64,000 bases of DNA. Origin: Pseudomonas corrugata. Its GTDB lineage: Bacteria; Pseudomonadota; Gammaproteobacteria; Pseudomonadales; Pseudomonadaceae. Of the stretch, positions 1 through 8,172 are shown piece by piece. The notes beneath the pieces were generated by a model that was not told the DNA's origin, ran no database searches, and saw nothing but the letters and a program-made list of their open reading frames with translations. The translations under genes were made by a program, and so were the position numbers. Each line of letters starts with the position of its first letter. The first letter of the stretch is position 1. The stretch covers positions 434,001-498,000 of the forward strand of contig NZ_LHVK01000009.1 in NCBI RefSeq assembly GCF_001269905.1, in the 5' to 3' direction.

Positions 1-184
1 GCATGCCTTTCTGACCGCGGGTAGCGACGAAAGAAACCTGTTGGCCTTCTTTCAGGCTTTTGAAGCCGTCGGATTGGATAGCTTTGAAGTGTACGAACAG
101 ATCGTCACCGGATTGTGGGGTGATGAAGCCGAAGCCTTTTTCATCGTTGAACCACTTAACGGTACCGGTTTGGCGATTAGACAT
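1..184 (-). CDS. Cold-shock domain protein (CspA family), 3' end cut by window edge
   Basis: Small single-stranded nucleic-acid-binding protein of the CspA/CapB family, which melts RNA structure in the cytoplasm. Sixty-one codons are present and the last few (about 8-10) lie outside the window. The two RNA-binding motifs are visible: KGFGFI (RNP1, residues 16-21) and LFVHF (RNP2, residues 29-33), after the usual TGTVKWFN start. The ATG is preceded by AAGGAG seven bases upstream, which fixes the start. It lies divergent from dcd, a neighbourhood common in Pseudomonas. Which csp paralog this is cannot be decided from the fragment. Confidence 0.93.
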   Translation of the reverse strand, partial: MSNRQTGTVKWFNDEKGFGFITPQSGDDLFVHFKAIQSDGFKSLKEGQQVSFVATRGQKGM

Positions 185-525
185 GGTGTAACTCCTTGAA
201 CAAAGATAACTGCGACTCAGGAAGAACCCTGGCCGAGACTGAGTGCAAAGAGCAGGAAAAATTCTTGTAGATGGTTGGATCGAAATTCAACATATCGTGT
301 AGAGATTCTCAGTGACACAAGCAGCACAGTGACGCCACCTTAACCCTTTTTCCCAAACGTGCCAATGGTCTTTGCGAAGGTTTCTCGATTTTGGTGACTG
401 ACGGCGCTCAGGCCCGGGAAAACAGGACGGATCGGCGAGAATTGCTTGCCACGCTTTGAACCCTGCCTCTCGCCCCGGTAAGATGCCGGACAGTTTTCTC
501 CACCCTCGCTATTCAGGACACCGCC
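185..525. other. Intergenic region between csp and dcd
   Basis: This 341-base divergent region must hold the promoter and leader of the cold-shock gene on the minus strand and the dcd promoter on the plus strand. The part next to csp is AT-richer than its surroundings, as expected of a long csp 5' leader. I see no RNA gene, repeat or convincing ORF here. Confidence 0.5.
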
Positions 526-1092
526 ATGAGCATCAAATCGGACAAGTGGATTCGCCGCATGGCGCAAGAGCACGGCATGATCGAGCCCTTCGTAGAGCGC
601 CAGATGCGCGGTGAAGGCGCCGACCGACTGATTTCCTTCGGCGTCTCCAGCTACGGCTACGACGTGCGCTGCGCCGACGAATTCAAGGTGTTCACCAACA
701 TCAACTCGGCCACCGTCGATCCGAAGAACTTCGACGAGAAGAGCTTCGTCGACATCAAGAGCGACGTTTGCATCATTCCGCCGAACTCCTTCGCCCTGGC
801 CCGCACCGTCGAGTACTTCCGCATTCCGCGCAACGTGCTGACCATCTGCCTGGGCAAGAGCACCTATGCCCGTTGCGGCATCATCGTCAATGTCACGCCG
901 CTGGAACCGGAGTGGGAAGGCCATGTGACCCTGGAGTTCTCGAACACCACGACCCTGCCGGCGAAAATCTACGCCAACGAAGGTGTGGCACAGATGCTGT
1001 TCCTCGAATCCGATGAAGAATGCGAAGTGTCCTACAAGGACCGGGGTGGCAAATACCAGGGCCAACGTGGTGTGACACTGCCGCGCACCTGA
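526..1092 (+). CDS. dcd: dCTP deaminase
   Basis: Deaminates dCTP to dUTP, feeding dTMP synthesis; a cytosolic trimeric enzyme of the dUTPase superfamily. The protein is 188 residues, the usual length for Pseudomonas Dcd. Visible are the GKSTYAR motif (110-116), whose Ser and Arg contact the nucleotide, the catalytic Glu region TLEFSN (Glu137), and the C-terminal lid GKYQGQRGVTLPR (175-187) that closes over the triphosphate. The start is an ATG followed by SIKSDKWIRRMA, typical of the family. It is monocistronic here, with a hairpin terminator about 30 bases after the stop. Confidence 0.97.
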   Translation: MSIKSDKWIRRMAQEHGMIEPFVERQMRGEGADRLISFGVSSYGYDVRCADEFKVFTNINSATVDPKNFDEKSFVDIKSDVCIIPPNSFALARTVEYFRIPRNVLTICLGKSTYARCGIIVNVTPLEPEWEGHVTLEFSNTTTLPAKIYANEGVAQMLFLESDEECEVSYKDRGGKYQGQRGVTLPRT

Positions 1093-1119
1093 TTCTGACG
1101 AACAGTGGGAATTCCTGAG

Positions 1120-1157
1120 CGGGCAGACACTCTATTGCGTGTACTGCCCGTTTTTTT
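1120..1157 (+). terminator. Rho-independent terminator of dcd
   Basis: A seven-base-pair stem, CGGGCAG pairing with CTGCCCG, closes a 17-base loop and is followed directly by a run of seven T. It lies 28 bases after the dcd stop codon. Confidence 0.8.
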
Positions 1158-1193
1158 GCGCCAGCGCAACGGGCTTCGCTCAGGAGTTGCTCT

Positions 1194-1400
1194 ATGAAGA
1201 TCGATCCGCGAATCAGTGCCGAACTGGCAAGGCTTGAGCCCAATCAGATCGGCGTCATGGCCTGGTCCCTGCTGGCCCACCCTGTCGAAGCGGCAGGCGG
1301 TATTCCTGGCCAGCCTGATCCCGATACCCCGAATGAACAACCCACCGAGCCGGGCGAACCGACCCTGCCGGACGAGCCGCCTCCTGCGCCAGTAGCCTGA
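1194..1400 (+). CDS. Small Pro/Glu-rich hypothetical protein
   Basis: A 68-residue protein of unknown function. The N-terminal half (MKIDPRISAELARLEPNQIG) looks folded. The C-terminal third is a disordered Pro/Glu/Asp-rich tail ending PPPAPVA. The ATG has a plausible SD (CAGGAG) about ten bases upstream, and codon use (GATCCG, CTGGCC, CTGCCG) resembles real genes nearby. I recall similar small proteins beside dcd in other Pseudomonas, but no function. It has no signal peptide or membrane segment. Confidence 0.65.
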   Translation: MKIDPRISAELARLEPNQIGVMAWSLLAHPVEAAGGIPGQPDPDTPNEQPTEPGEPTLPDEPPPAPVA

Positions 1401-1404
1401 AAAC

Positions 1405-1466
1405 CAGCTACAAGCTGCAGGCGAGCAGGACCTCACTTGTGGCTTGCAGCTTAAAACTTGCAGCTA
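1405..1466. repeat. Palindromic AAGCTGCA...TGCAGCTT repeat
   Basis: Imperfect inverted copies of AAGCTGCA and TGCAGCTT, with a further TTGCAGCT, fill the gap between two convergent genes. A related element sits at 61754-61820. Its position suggests a repeat acting as a two-way terminator. Confidence 0.45.
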
Positions 1467-2117
1467 TACCGGCCACATTTCGTTATCGCCAATGACAAAA
1501 ATCCTGCAGTCGTTGTCCTGCTCGACCCGATAGCCGCCTGTAAAGGCGCCGAAGGCCGGTAGCAGGCTGATGGCGCTGCCCAGCCGGAAGCACGCCAGGC
1601 GCAGGCGCTGGCGGCCTTTGCCGTTCAAGTGATACACCGGGTGTACGTGACCGGCCAGCACATGGCGACTCGGATGCGGGTCGGGTTCGTGTTGCACCGC
1701 GAAGGGGCCCAGCAGCAGGGGTTCTGGTACCACGCGAATGTTCAGCGAGGGCGGTGGATCGCCGGCGTGTTTGTCATGGTTGCCGCGAATCAGCGTCATG
1801 GCCATGTTCGGATGCCTGTCCCGCCAATCTGAAAGGGCCTTCAGGGTACCCGGCGCGTGTGAGCCAGGGCCGTGGAGAAAATCTCCGAGGAAAATCAGCT
1901 GTCGGCACGGCAGGCTCGCCAGTAATCCATCCAGGATCGCGATGTTACTGGCGGTGGTGCCGTGGGGCACCGGTTGGCCGAGCCTGCGATAGGCGGCGGC
2001 CTTGCCGAAATGCACGTCTGCCACCATCAGGGTCTCCTGGGCGGGCCAATAAATGGCTTTTTCCGGTAGCAACCAAAGCTCTTCGCCGGCCAGGCTGACG
2101 GGATAAGGCGCGGGCAT
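1464..2117 (-). CDS. pdeM: Ligase-associated DNA damage response endonuclease PdeM
   Basis: Calcineurin-like metallophosphoesterase of 217 residues. The P. putida homolog (MPE) of the same gene cluster is known as a Mn-dependent DNA endonuclease. The metal ligands are all visible: DVH (Asp34, His36), GDF (Asp79), GNHD (112-115) and GHVHP (156-160). Its start overlaps the stop of the helicase gene by one base (TGATG), so the two are translationally coupled. It is the last gene of the repair cluster that includes the ligase and exonuclease some 7-10 kb away on the same strand. The family is well conserved; the in vivo repair role is still inferred from the cluster. Confidence 0.9.
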   Translation of the reverse strand: MPAPYPVSLAGEELWLLPEKAIYWPAQETLMVADVHFGKAAAYRRLGQPVPHGTTASNIAILDGLLASLPCRQLIFLGDFLHGPGSHAPGTLKALSDWRDRHPNMAMTLIRGNHDKHAGDPPPSLNIRVVPEPLLLGPFAVQHEPDPHPSRHVLAGHVHPVYHLNGKGRQRLRLACFRLGSAISLLPAFGAFTGGYRVEQDNDCRIFVIGDNEMWPV

Positions 2118-4603
2118 CAGGCATCACCCCGCTCGGCAGTCTTTTCCAGTTCGCTGACCATTCGCCTGATGCGATCGGCAAGCTTTTCCGAACTCAAGCT
2201 TTCCCTGAACCGCTCCACCAGCAATGGAAAGCCCAGTGGAGTGGGGCGCTTGATGATGTGCAGGTCCAGCTTCAAGGTGTTGAGGCGTTCCAAGGTCTGC
2301 TCCAGACGACGTATATCCAGTTCTTCACGCAGAACTTCTTCTCCGGCCTGGGCCAGCAAGAGGTTGTCGGCGTCGTATTGCTTGAATACTTGAAAGAACA
2401 ACCCGCTGGAGGCCTGGACCTGCCGGGTGCTTTTCGGTGCGCCGGGGTAGCCGGCGAATACCAGACCGGCGATCCGGGCGATCTCGCGAAAGCGTCGAAG
2501 GGCCAACTCCCCGGCGTTCAGGCTGGCGAGCACATCGGCCAGCAGGTTGTCGGTGCTCAAGAGCGTGGGATTCAGGTAGTGCGACCAATCCAGTGCCGTG
2601 GCACTGAGCAGTTCGAGGCCGTAGTCGTTGACCGCAATGGAAAAGGTCAGCGGTTCCTGCTGGCTGACGCGCCAAGCCAGCAGGCTAGCCAGCCCCAGAT
2701 GCACCTGGCGTCCGGCAAACGGGTACAGGAACAGGTGCCAGCCTTCCCGGGACTTCAGCGCTTCGGCCAGCAATGAAGTCTGCGTGGGCAGGCCGGACCA
2801 GCGCTGCTGAGTCAGTAACAAGGGCTGTACGGCTTGCATCTCCGGGCCCTCGAAGCGCCCCGCGGCGGCCTCGCTCAGGCGCGCCACCACGGCGGCAGCC
2901 AGTTCGTTGGAAAGCGGCATCCGCCCGCCGTTCCAGCGCGGCACGGCGGCTTTTTTCGCTTGGCTGCGACGCACGTAGGCGGTCATGTCCTCAACCCGGA
3001 CCAGTTCCAGCAATCGTCCGGCGAACAGGAAGCCGTCCCCCGGTCGCAGGCGGGCAATGAAGCCTTCTTCCACGCTGCCCAGGGTTTTGCCGCCGCCGCC
3101 CTTGGTCCAGAATTTCAATTGCAAGCTGGCATCGCTGACGATGGTGCCGATGCTCATGCGATGACGCCGGCCCAGGCGCGCGTCGGGGACTCGCCAGATG
3201 CCGTGCTCGTCTGGCTCGACCCGACGGTAATCGGGGTAGGCGGTCAAGGACAGGCCGCCATGGCGCACGAAAGCCAGGGCCCAAGCCCATTGCGTTTCGT
3301 GCAGGTCACGGTAGGCCCAGGCGCTGCGCACTTCCCGGTACAGCTCATCGGGTACGAAGCCGCCGCCCAAGGCCATGCTGACCAGATGTTGCACCAGCAC
3401 ATCCAAAGGCTTATGAGGCGACTCACGAGGTTCGATGCGCCGCTGGGTCACCGCATCCCGAGCGGCGACGGCTTCGATCAACTCCAGGCTGTGGGTCGGC
3501 ACCAGGGTGATCCGCGAGGTTCGTCCCGGTGCGTGACCTGAGCGCCCGGCACGTTGCATCAGCCGCGCCACACCCTTGGCCGAGCCGATCTGCAATACCC
3601 GCTCGACGGGCAGGAAATCCACACCCAGGTCCAGGCTGGACGTACACACCACCGCCTTGAGTTGACCGTCCTTGAGCGCACGCTCGACCCAGTCCCGGGT
3701 ATCGCGGGACAGCGAGCTGTGGTGCAGCGCGATCAGTCCGGCCCAGTCAGGACGCGCTTCAAGGAGCGCCTGATACCAGATTTCGGCTTGCGCCCGGGTG
3801 TTGGTAAAGACCAGGCAACTGTTGCTGGCGTCGATTTGCGCGATGACCTGGGGCAGCATTTTCAGGCCGATGTGGCCGGCCCACGGAAAACGTTCGAGGG
3901 CAGGGGGCAGCAGCGTATCGACCCGCAGCGTTTTGTCATTGGCCCCTTGGATGCTGATACCGTTGCCTCGGGGGATCAACACCTGCTCGGCGTGGGCCTG
4001 ATTACCCAGGGTGGCGGACACGCCCCAGACGATGAGTTCGGGGTACCAGTGCCGCAGCCGCGCCAACGCCAGTTGCAACTGCACGCCTCGCTTGTTGCCC
4101 AGCAGTTCATGCCATTCGTCCACTACGACCATGCGCAACGTTGCCGTTGCTGTTTGCGCATCGCTGCGGGCAAGCATCAGGGTCAGGCTCTCGGGGGTGG
4201 TGATCAGTGCCGTGGGCAGGCGCCGGCCTTGGCGGGCCCGTTCGCTGGCACTGGTATCGCCGGTGCGCAGGCCTACGCTCCAGGGAATCTGCAGATCCGC
4301 CAGCGGCGCTTCGAGGGCTTTGCCAGTGTCGGCGGCCAATGCACGCATTGGCGTGATCCACAGGACGGTCAGCGGTTCGACCGCAGGTTTGCGTTTGCGC
4401 GGCTTATCCGGGGGCGGGGCGGTACGGGCGAAACGGTTGAGGGCGGCAAACCACAGCGCGTAGGTTTTGCCCGCTCCGGTGTTGGCGTGCAGCAACCCCG
4501 ATTCCCCACGCTTGACTGCCGCCCAGACCTGTTTCTGGAAGGCAAACGGCTTCCAGCCGCGGGCGCTGAACCATTGGTTTGCGAAGTTGTTGGATGTCGC
4601 CAT
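2117..4603 (-). CDS. Ligase-associated DEXH-box helicase (Lhr-core type)
   Basis: Superfamily 2 DNA helicase of 828 residues, the Lhr-Core family that accompanies a bacterial ATP-dependent ligase. Walker A is TGAGKT (42-47) and the DExH box is DEWH (162-165). SATLG (motif III) and QRAGRSGH (motif VI) follow, then the Lhr winged-helix and C-terminal domains. It is a 3'-to-5' translocase in P. putida work on this cluster. In other pseudomonads I expect the ligase immediately upstream; here an amino-acid transporter operon lies between. Its own promoter must therefore lie in 4604-4764, which also contains a REP palindrome, or it is read through from the transporter. ATG start MATSNNFANQW. Confidence 0.9.
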   Translation of the reverse strand: MATSNNFANQWFSARGWKPFAFQKQVWAAVKRGESGLLHANTGAGKTYALWFAALNRFARTAPPPDKPRKRKPAVEPLTVLWITPMRALAADTGKALEAPLADLQIPWSVGLRTGDTSASERARQGRRLPTALITTPESLTLMLARSDAQTATATLRMVVVDEWHELLGNKRGVQLQLALARLRHWYPELIVWGVSATLGNQAHAEQVLIPRGNGISIQGANDKTLRVDTLLPPALERFPWAGHIGLKMLPQVIAQIDASNSCLVFTNTRAQAEIWYQALLEARPDWAGLIALHHSSLSRDTRDWVERALKDGQLKAVVCTSSLDLGVDFLPVERVLQIGSAKGVARLMQRAGRSGHAPGRTSRITLVPTHSLELIEAVAARDAVTQRRIEPRESPHKPLDVLVQHLVSMALGGGFVPDELYREVRSAWAYRDLHETQWAWALAFVRHGGLSLTAYPDYRRVEPDEHGIWRVPDARLGRRHRMSIGTIVSDASLQLKFWTKGGGGKTLGSVEEGFIARLRPGDGFLFAGRLLELVRVEDMTAYVRRSQAKKAAVPRWNGGRMPLSNELAAAVVARLSEAAAGRFEGPEMQAVQPLLLTQQRWSGLPTQTSLLAEALKSREGWHLFLYPFAGRQVHLGLASLLAWRVSQQEPLTFSIAVNDYGLELLSATALDWSHYLNPTLLSTDNLLADVLASLNAGELALRRFREIARIAGLVFAGYPGAPKSTRQVQASSGLFFQVFKQYDADNLLLAQAGEEVLREELDIRRLEQTLERLNTLKLDLHIIKRPTPLGFPLLVERFRESLSSEKLADRIRRMVSELEKTAERGDA

Positions 4604-4705
4604 GCCTGCCGCGTGCGCCCTGGAAGTCTTCTTTCAAGGACCACGGCGGCAGGGGAAAGGTTTAAATAGGCGGATGGAGTTACCGCAGATTGCTCTGCAA
4701 AACCC

Positions 4706-4735
4706 TGTGGCGAGGGGATAAATCCCCTCGCCACA
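4706..4735. repeat. REP palindrome (TGTGGCGAGGGG family), single unit
   Basis: Perfect 30-base palindrome with arms TGTGGCGAGGGGAT and ATCCCCTCGCCACA. It sits between the ABC ATPase stop and the helicase start and could act as a transcription or mRNA-decay barrier between the two units. Confidence 0.8.
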
Positions 4736-4764
4736 CGTTTTTCACGCTGTTCTGGTATAGGGTT

Positions 4765-5529
4765 CTATTTCAGGTTGCCGCTGAGGAACTGCTTCAGCCG
4801 CTCGCTGTTCGGATTGCCCAGCACATCTTCCGGCGCGCCTTCTTCTTCGACCAGGCCTTTGTGCAGGAACAGCACCTGGTTCGACACCTTGCGGGCGAAG
4901 CTCATTTCGTGGGTCACCATGATCATGGTCCGGCCTTCTTCAGCCAGCCCCTGGATGACCTTCAACACTTCCCCCACCAATTCGGGGTCCAGGGCCGAGG
5001 TCGGTTCGTCGAACAGCATCACCTCCGGTTCCATCGCCAGGGCGCGGGCGATGGCCACGCGTTGTTGCTGGCCGCCGGACAGGAACGCAGGATACTGCTC
5101 GGCCACGCGCGCCGGTAGTCCGACCTTGTCCAGGTAGCGATGGGCTCGCTCGTCGGCTTCCTGCTTGCTGATGCCCAACACCCGGCGTGGCGCCATGGTG
5201 ATATTTTCCAGCACGGTCATGTGGCTCCACAGGTTGAAGTGCTGGAACACCATGGCCAAGCGTGTACGGATGCGTTGCAATTCGTCGGCGTCGGCCACAT
5301 GCATGCCATGGTGGTCCTTGATCATCTGGACCGGTTTGCCGTCCAGGCTCATGGCGCCGTCGTTGGGTTGTTCCAGGAAGTTGATGCAGCGCAGGAAGGT
5401 ACTCTTGCCCGAGCCGCTGGCGCCGATCAGGCTGATGACGTCGCCGGTCTTGGCCTTGAGCGAAACGCCCTTGAGCACCTCATGTTCGCCGTAGCTTTTA
5501 TGCAGGCCTTCGATGGTCAGTTTGTACAT
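4765..5529 (-). CDS. Basic amino-acid ABC transporter ATP-binding protein (HisP/AotP-like)
   Basis: Cytoplasmic ATPase of a polar amino-acid importer, 254 residues. Walker A GASGSGKS (36-43), signature LSGGQQQR, Walker B MLFDEPTSALDP and a switch His in MVTHEM are all present. The insert mentioning HGMHVAD between Walker A and the Q-loop is typical of HisP/AotP. I chose the ATG at 5529 (MYKLTIEGLHKSYG) because a longer frame would run into the preceding gene and because GAGGA lies in front of this ATG. In P. aeruginosa aotP is followed by argR; here it is followed by the repair helicase. Substrate (arginine, ornithine or histidine) is inferred from family only. Confidence 0.9.
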   Translation of the reverse strand: MYKLTIEGLHKSYGEHEVLKGVSLKAKTGDVISLIGASGSGKSTFLRCINFLEQPNDGAMSLDGKPVQMIKDHHGMHVADADELQRIRTRLAMVFQHFNLWSHMTVLENITMAPRRVLGISKQEADERAHRYLDKVGLPARVAEQYPAFLSGGQQQRVAIARALAMEPEVMLFDEPTSALDPELVGEVLKVIQGLAEEGRTMIMVTHEMSFARKVSNQVLFLHKGLVEEEGAPEDVLGNPNSERLKQFLSGNLK

Positions 5530-5542
5530 GGAACAGGCATCC

Positions 5543-6661
5543 TCAAGGCGAAAGTAGGTAGCCGCTGCGGTAGGCTTCGGCGCCGGCGACATGGGCGATG
5601 ACCATGCCAGCGGTGGCCATGCGACGCAGCGAGCGGGCGTACATCAGCCCGGCATTGCAGCAATGAATGGGGGTGACGGTGTCGTTGACCGGGTCGATGA
5701 TTTCCGCCACCAATTGACCGGCCTCCAGATACTCGCCAGGCAAGGCGGCATAGACCAGTAACCCGCCCACGGGGGTCGCCACCGGCTCGACGCCTGCCAG
5801 CGGCGTGGCTGGATAAGGCAATTCGGGCAGAGGCATCGGTTCGCCTTCGATGGCGCCGTAGCGGATCAGGTATTCGATCAGGGCCTGGCAGTCGAGGCTC
5901 GCCAGCCCATGGTTGACGTCGCCCTGGCCGCGCAATTCGACGGTGACCGAAAAACTGCCCAGGGGAATCTCGAAGCGTTCGCCGAAGCGCTCCTTGAGCT
6001 GCCACCAGAGCAGGGTGAAGCATTCATCGAACGACTGGCCGCCCGAGTCGGTTGCCAGCAGGCTGGCCTCGGCGCCTATGTAGCGGGCCAGCGGTTCGAC
6101 CTGGGGCCAGGCTTCCGGCGTGGTATAGAGGTGCGCCACGGCTTCGAAATCGCAGTGCAGGTCCAGCACCATGTCGGCGTCGCAGGCCAGCCGTTGCAGG
6201 GTCAGGCGTTGGGATTGCAGTTGTGTGGCAGCGGTCTGCCGGGCAAGGGCATCGCGCAGGCTGGTGCGGATCAGCATCAGGTTGTGCTGGGGGTCATGGG
6301 TGAGCAGGTCTTCGATCTCGTTGCCGACTTCCTCGCTCAGGTCGACGAAGCGACGATTGAAGTTTTGCCCGCTCTCCAATTCGTAGCGACCCAATGGCAC
6401 ATCCATCAGCACTTGTTCGAGGCCGATGGGGTTGGCCACGGGCACCAGTACGATTTCGTGTCGCAGGTGGCCGGACGCCTCGAGCGCCGCCAGGCGTTGT
6501 TTGAGATGCCAGGCCACCAGCATGCCGGGTAGTTCATCGGCATGCAGGGAGGACTGGATGTAGATCTTACCGACGGCTTTTTCCGGGCCGAAGTGAAAAC
6601 TGTGGATCTTGCGTGCGGTCCCCGGCAGCGGGGCCAGCAGGTCATGGATCTGGTGGCGCAT
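5543..6661 (-). CDS. Succinylglutamate desuccinylase/aspartoacylase family protein (AotO-like)
   Basis: M14-type zinc hydrolase family protein of 372 residues. A zinc site is visible as HADE (His40, Glu43) plus His169 in LDLHCD, and ESGQNFNRRF (96-105) is the substrate-binding Asn-Arg motif of the AstE/aspartoacylase group. The same kind of gene occurs between the permease and ATPase genes of the P. aeruginosa aotJQMOP operon (aotO), whose function was not established there. Position inside an amino-acid import operon suggests hydrolysis of an N-acyl amino acid after uptake, but that is inference. Start MRHQIHDLL; the gene lies 18 bases after the HisM-like permease stop. Confidence 0.87.
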   Translation of the reverse strand: MRHQIHDLLAPLPGTARKIHSFHFGPEKAVGKIYIQSSLHADELPGMLVAWHLKQRLAALEASGHLRHEIVLVPVANPIGLEQVLMDVPLGRYELESGQNFNRRFVDLSEEVGNEIEDLLTHDPQHNLMLIRTSLRDALARQTAATQLQSQRLTLQRLACDADMVLDLHCDFEAVAHLYTTPEAWPQVEPLARYIGAEASLLATDSGGQSFDECFTLLWWQLKERFGERFEIPLGSFSVTVELRGQGDVNHGLASLDCQALIEYLIRYGAIEGEPMPLPELPYPATPLAGVEPVATPVGGLLVYAALPGEYLEAGQLVAEIIDPVNDTVTPIHCCNAGLMYARSLRRMATAGMVIAHVAGAEAYRSGYLLSP

Positions 6662-6679
6662 TTGCTTGTGTGTCCTGGA

Positions 6680-7390
6680 CTAATGAGTCGGCCCGAGAAA
6701 GGCCAGCCAGCGGCGCTCGGCGAGGCGGAAGAGGCCTACCAGTGCGAAGGTGACGGTCAGGTAGATCAACGCGGCGATCCCGAACGATTGGAACGTCAGG
6801 AAGGTGGCCGAGTTGGCATCCCGGGCCACTTTCAGCACGTCTGGAACGGTAGCGGTGAATGCCACGGTCGTCGAGTGCAGCATCAGGATCACTTCGTTGC
6901 TGTAGTAAGGCAGCGAGCGCCGCAGTGCCGACGGCATGATCACATAGGCATACAACTTCCAGCCGGTCAGGCCGTAGGCCTTCGCTGCTTCGACTTCGCC
7001 GTGGTTCATGCTGCGGATCGCCCCGGCAAAGATTTCCGTGGTGTAGGCGCAGGTGTTCAGGGCGAAGGCCAGGATCGTGCAGTTCATCGCATCGCGAAAG
7101 AAGCTGTCGAGCAGGGGTTGGGCGCGCACCGCCGCGATGCTGTAGATACCGGTGTAGCAGATCAACAGCTGGATATAGAGTGGTGTGCCGCGGAACAGGT
7201 AGGTATAGAACTGCACAGGCCAGCGCACGGAGCGCTTGGGCGAAACCCGGGCGATGGACAGCGGGATCGAGACCAGGAAGCCAATCAGCAACGAAGCGCT
7301 GAGCAGCCACAGGGTCATCGCCAGGCCCGTGACGTTGACGCCGTCGCTGTAGAGAAACGGCCGCCAGTACTCTTGCAGGAGTTCGATCAT
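6680..7390 (-). CDS. Amino-acid ABC transporter permease (HisM/AotM-like)
   Basis: Inner-membrane permease of 236 residues with about five hydrophobic segments. It carries the EAA loop GEVEAAKAYGLTGWK that couples to the ATPase. Residues RGTPLYIQLL are typical of the His/Glu/Gln/Arg permease family. Its start overlaps the stop of the second permease by four bases (ATGA), so the two subunits are made in step and form a heterodimer. Confidence 0.9.
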   Translation of the reverse strand: MIELLQEYWRPFLYSDGVNVTGLAMTLWLLSASLLIGFLVSIPLSIARVSPKRSVRWPVQFYTYLFRGTPLYIQLLICYTGIYSIAAVRAQPLLDSFFRDAMNCTILAFALNTCAYTTEIFAGAIRSMNHGEVEAAKAYGLTGWKLYAYVIMPSALRRSLPYYSNEVILMLHSTTVAFTATVPDVLKVARDANSATFLTFQSFGIAALIYLTVTFALVGLFRLAERRWLAFLGPTH

Positions 7391-8115
7391 CGCACTGCCT
7401 CCCGTGTTCCGGCGGCGTAGCGGCGTTCAAGCCTGCGCAGAATGAAGTTGGACGCGCTGGTAATCAGCAGGTAGATCAGCGCCGCCAGCACCAGGAAGTA
7501 GAACAGTTGATAGGTGCTCTTGCCCGCATCCTGGGCCGCCTTGACCAGATCGGCCAGGCCGATGATCGATACCAGCGCGGTGGCCTTGAGCATCACCATC
7601 CAGTTGTTGCCGATCCCCGGCAGGGCAAAGCGCATCATTTGCGGAAACACCACGAAGCGGAAGCGCTGGCCGCGCTTGAGGCCATAAGCGGTGGCGGCTT
7701 CGATCTGGCCCCTCGGCACCGCGAGGATCGCGCCGCGAAAGGTCTCGGTGAAGTACGCGCCATAGATGAAGCCCAGGGTAATCACTCCGGCGCCGAACGG
7801 GTCGATCTCGATGTAATCCCATTCCAGGAAGTCGGTAAGAGAGGTCAGCCAGGTTTGCAGGCTGTAGAAGATCAACAGCATCAGCACCAGGTCCGGCACG
7901 CCGCGAATCAGCGTGGTGTAGAGCTGGGCCGGGATTCGCAGCAGTTTGACCGGGGACAGCTTGGCGCTGGCGCCCAGCAGGCCGAGCAAGACGCTCAATA
8001 ATAGCGACAGGGCCGCCAGTTTGATGGTCATCCAGGTGCCTTGCATCAGCAGCGGGCCAAAGCCCTTCAGGCTGAAGGCGGAGAGCCCCAGATTTTGTAA
8101 GAGTTGTTCGAGCAT
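7387..8115 (-). CDS. Amino-acid ABC transporter permease (HisQ/AotQ-like)
   Basis: Second permease subunit, 242 residues with several membrane helices. RGVPDLVLMLLIFY and the EAA loop GQIEAATAYGLKRGQ mark the HisQ group. I place the start at MLEQLLQNLG. The alternative 11 codons upstream would begin in the trailing edge of the hairpin that follows the binding-protein gene. An AAAGG lies about 11 bases before the chosen ATG. Confidence 0.88.
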   Translation of the reverse strand: MLEQLLQNLGLSAFSLKGFGPLLMQGTWMTIKLAALSLLLSVLLGLLGASAKLSPVKLLRIPAQLYTTLIRGVPDLVLMLLIFYSLQTWLTSLTDFLEWDYIEIDPFGAGVITLGFIYGAYFTETFRGAILAVPRGQIEAATAYGLKRGQRFRFVVFPQMMRFALPGIGNNWMVMLKATALVSIIGLADLVKAAQDAGKSTYQLFYFLVLAALIYLLITSASNFILRRLERRYAAGTREAVR

Positions 8116-8135
8116 GAAAGAGGCCTTTGGCAGTC

Positions 8136-8167
8136 GAAAAGCGCCCATCCGTGATCGGATGGGCGCT
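8136..8167 (-). terminator. Attenuating hairpin between binding protein and permease genes
   Basis: Perfect 11-base-pair stem AGCGCCCATCC / GGATGGGCGCT with a six-base loop, followed on the minus strand by TTTTC. It lies just after the periplasmic binding-protein stop. This is where such operons often reduce permease expression relative to the binding protein. Confidence 0.7.
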
Positions 8168-8172
8168 GCGCA

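Noticed and set aside
340..1065. 241-codon minus-strand frame over dcd
   Set aside because: Antisense to dcd, which is certain.
3554..4669. 371-codon open frame on the plus strand inside the helicase gene
   Set aside because: It is antisense to a protein with intact helicase motifs and its translation has the Gln/Gly/Asp/Val-rich look of a high-GC shadow frame.
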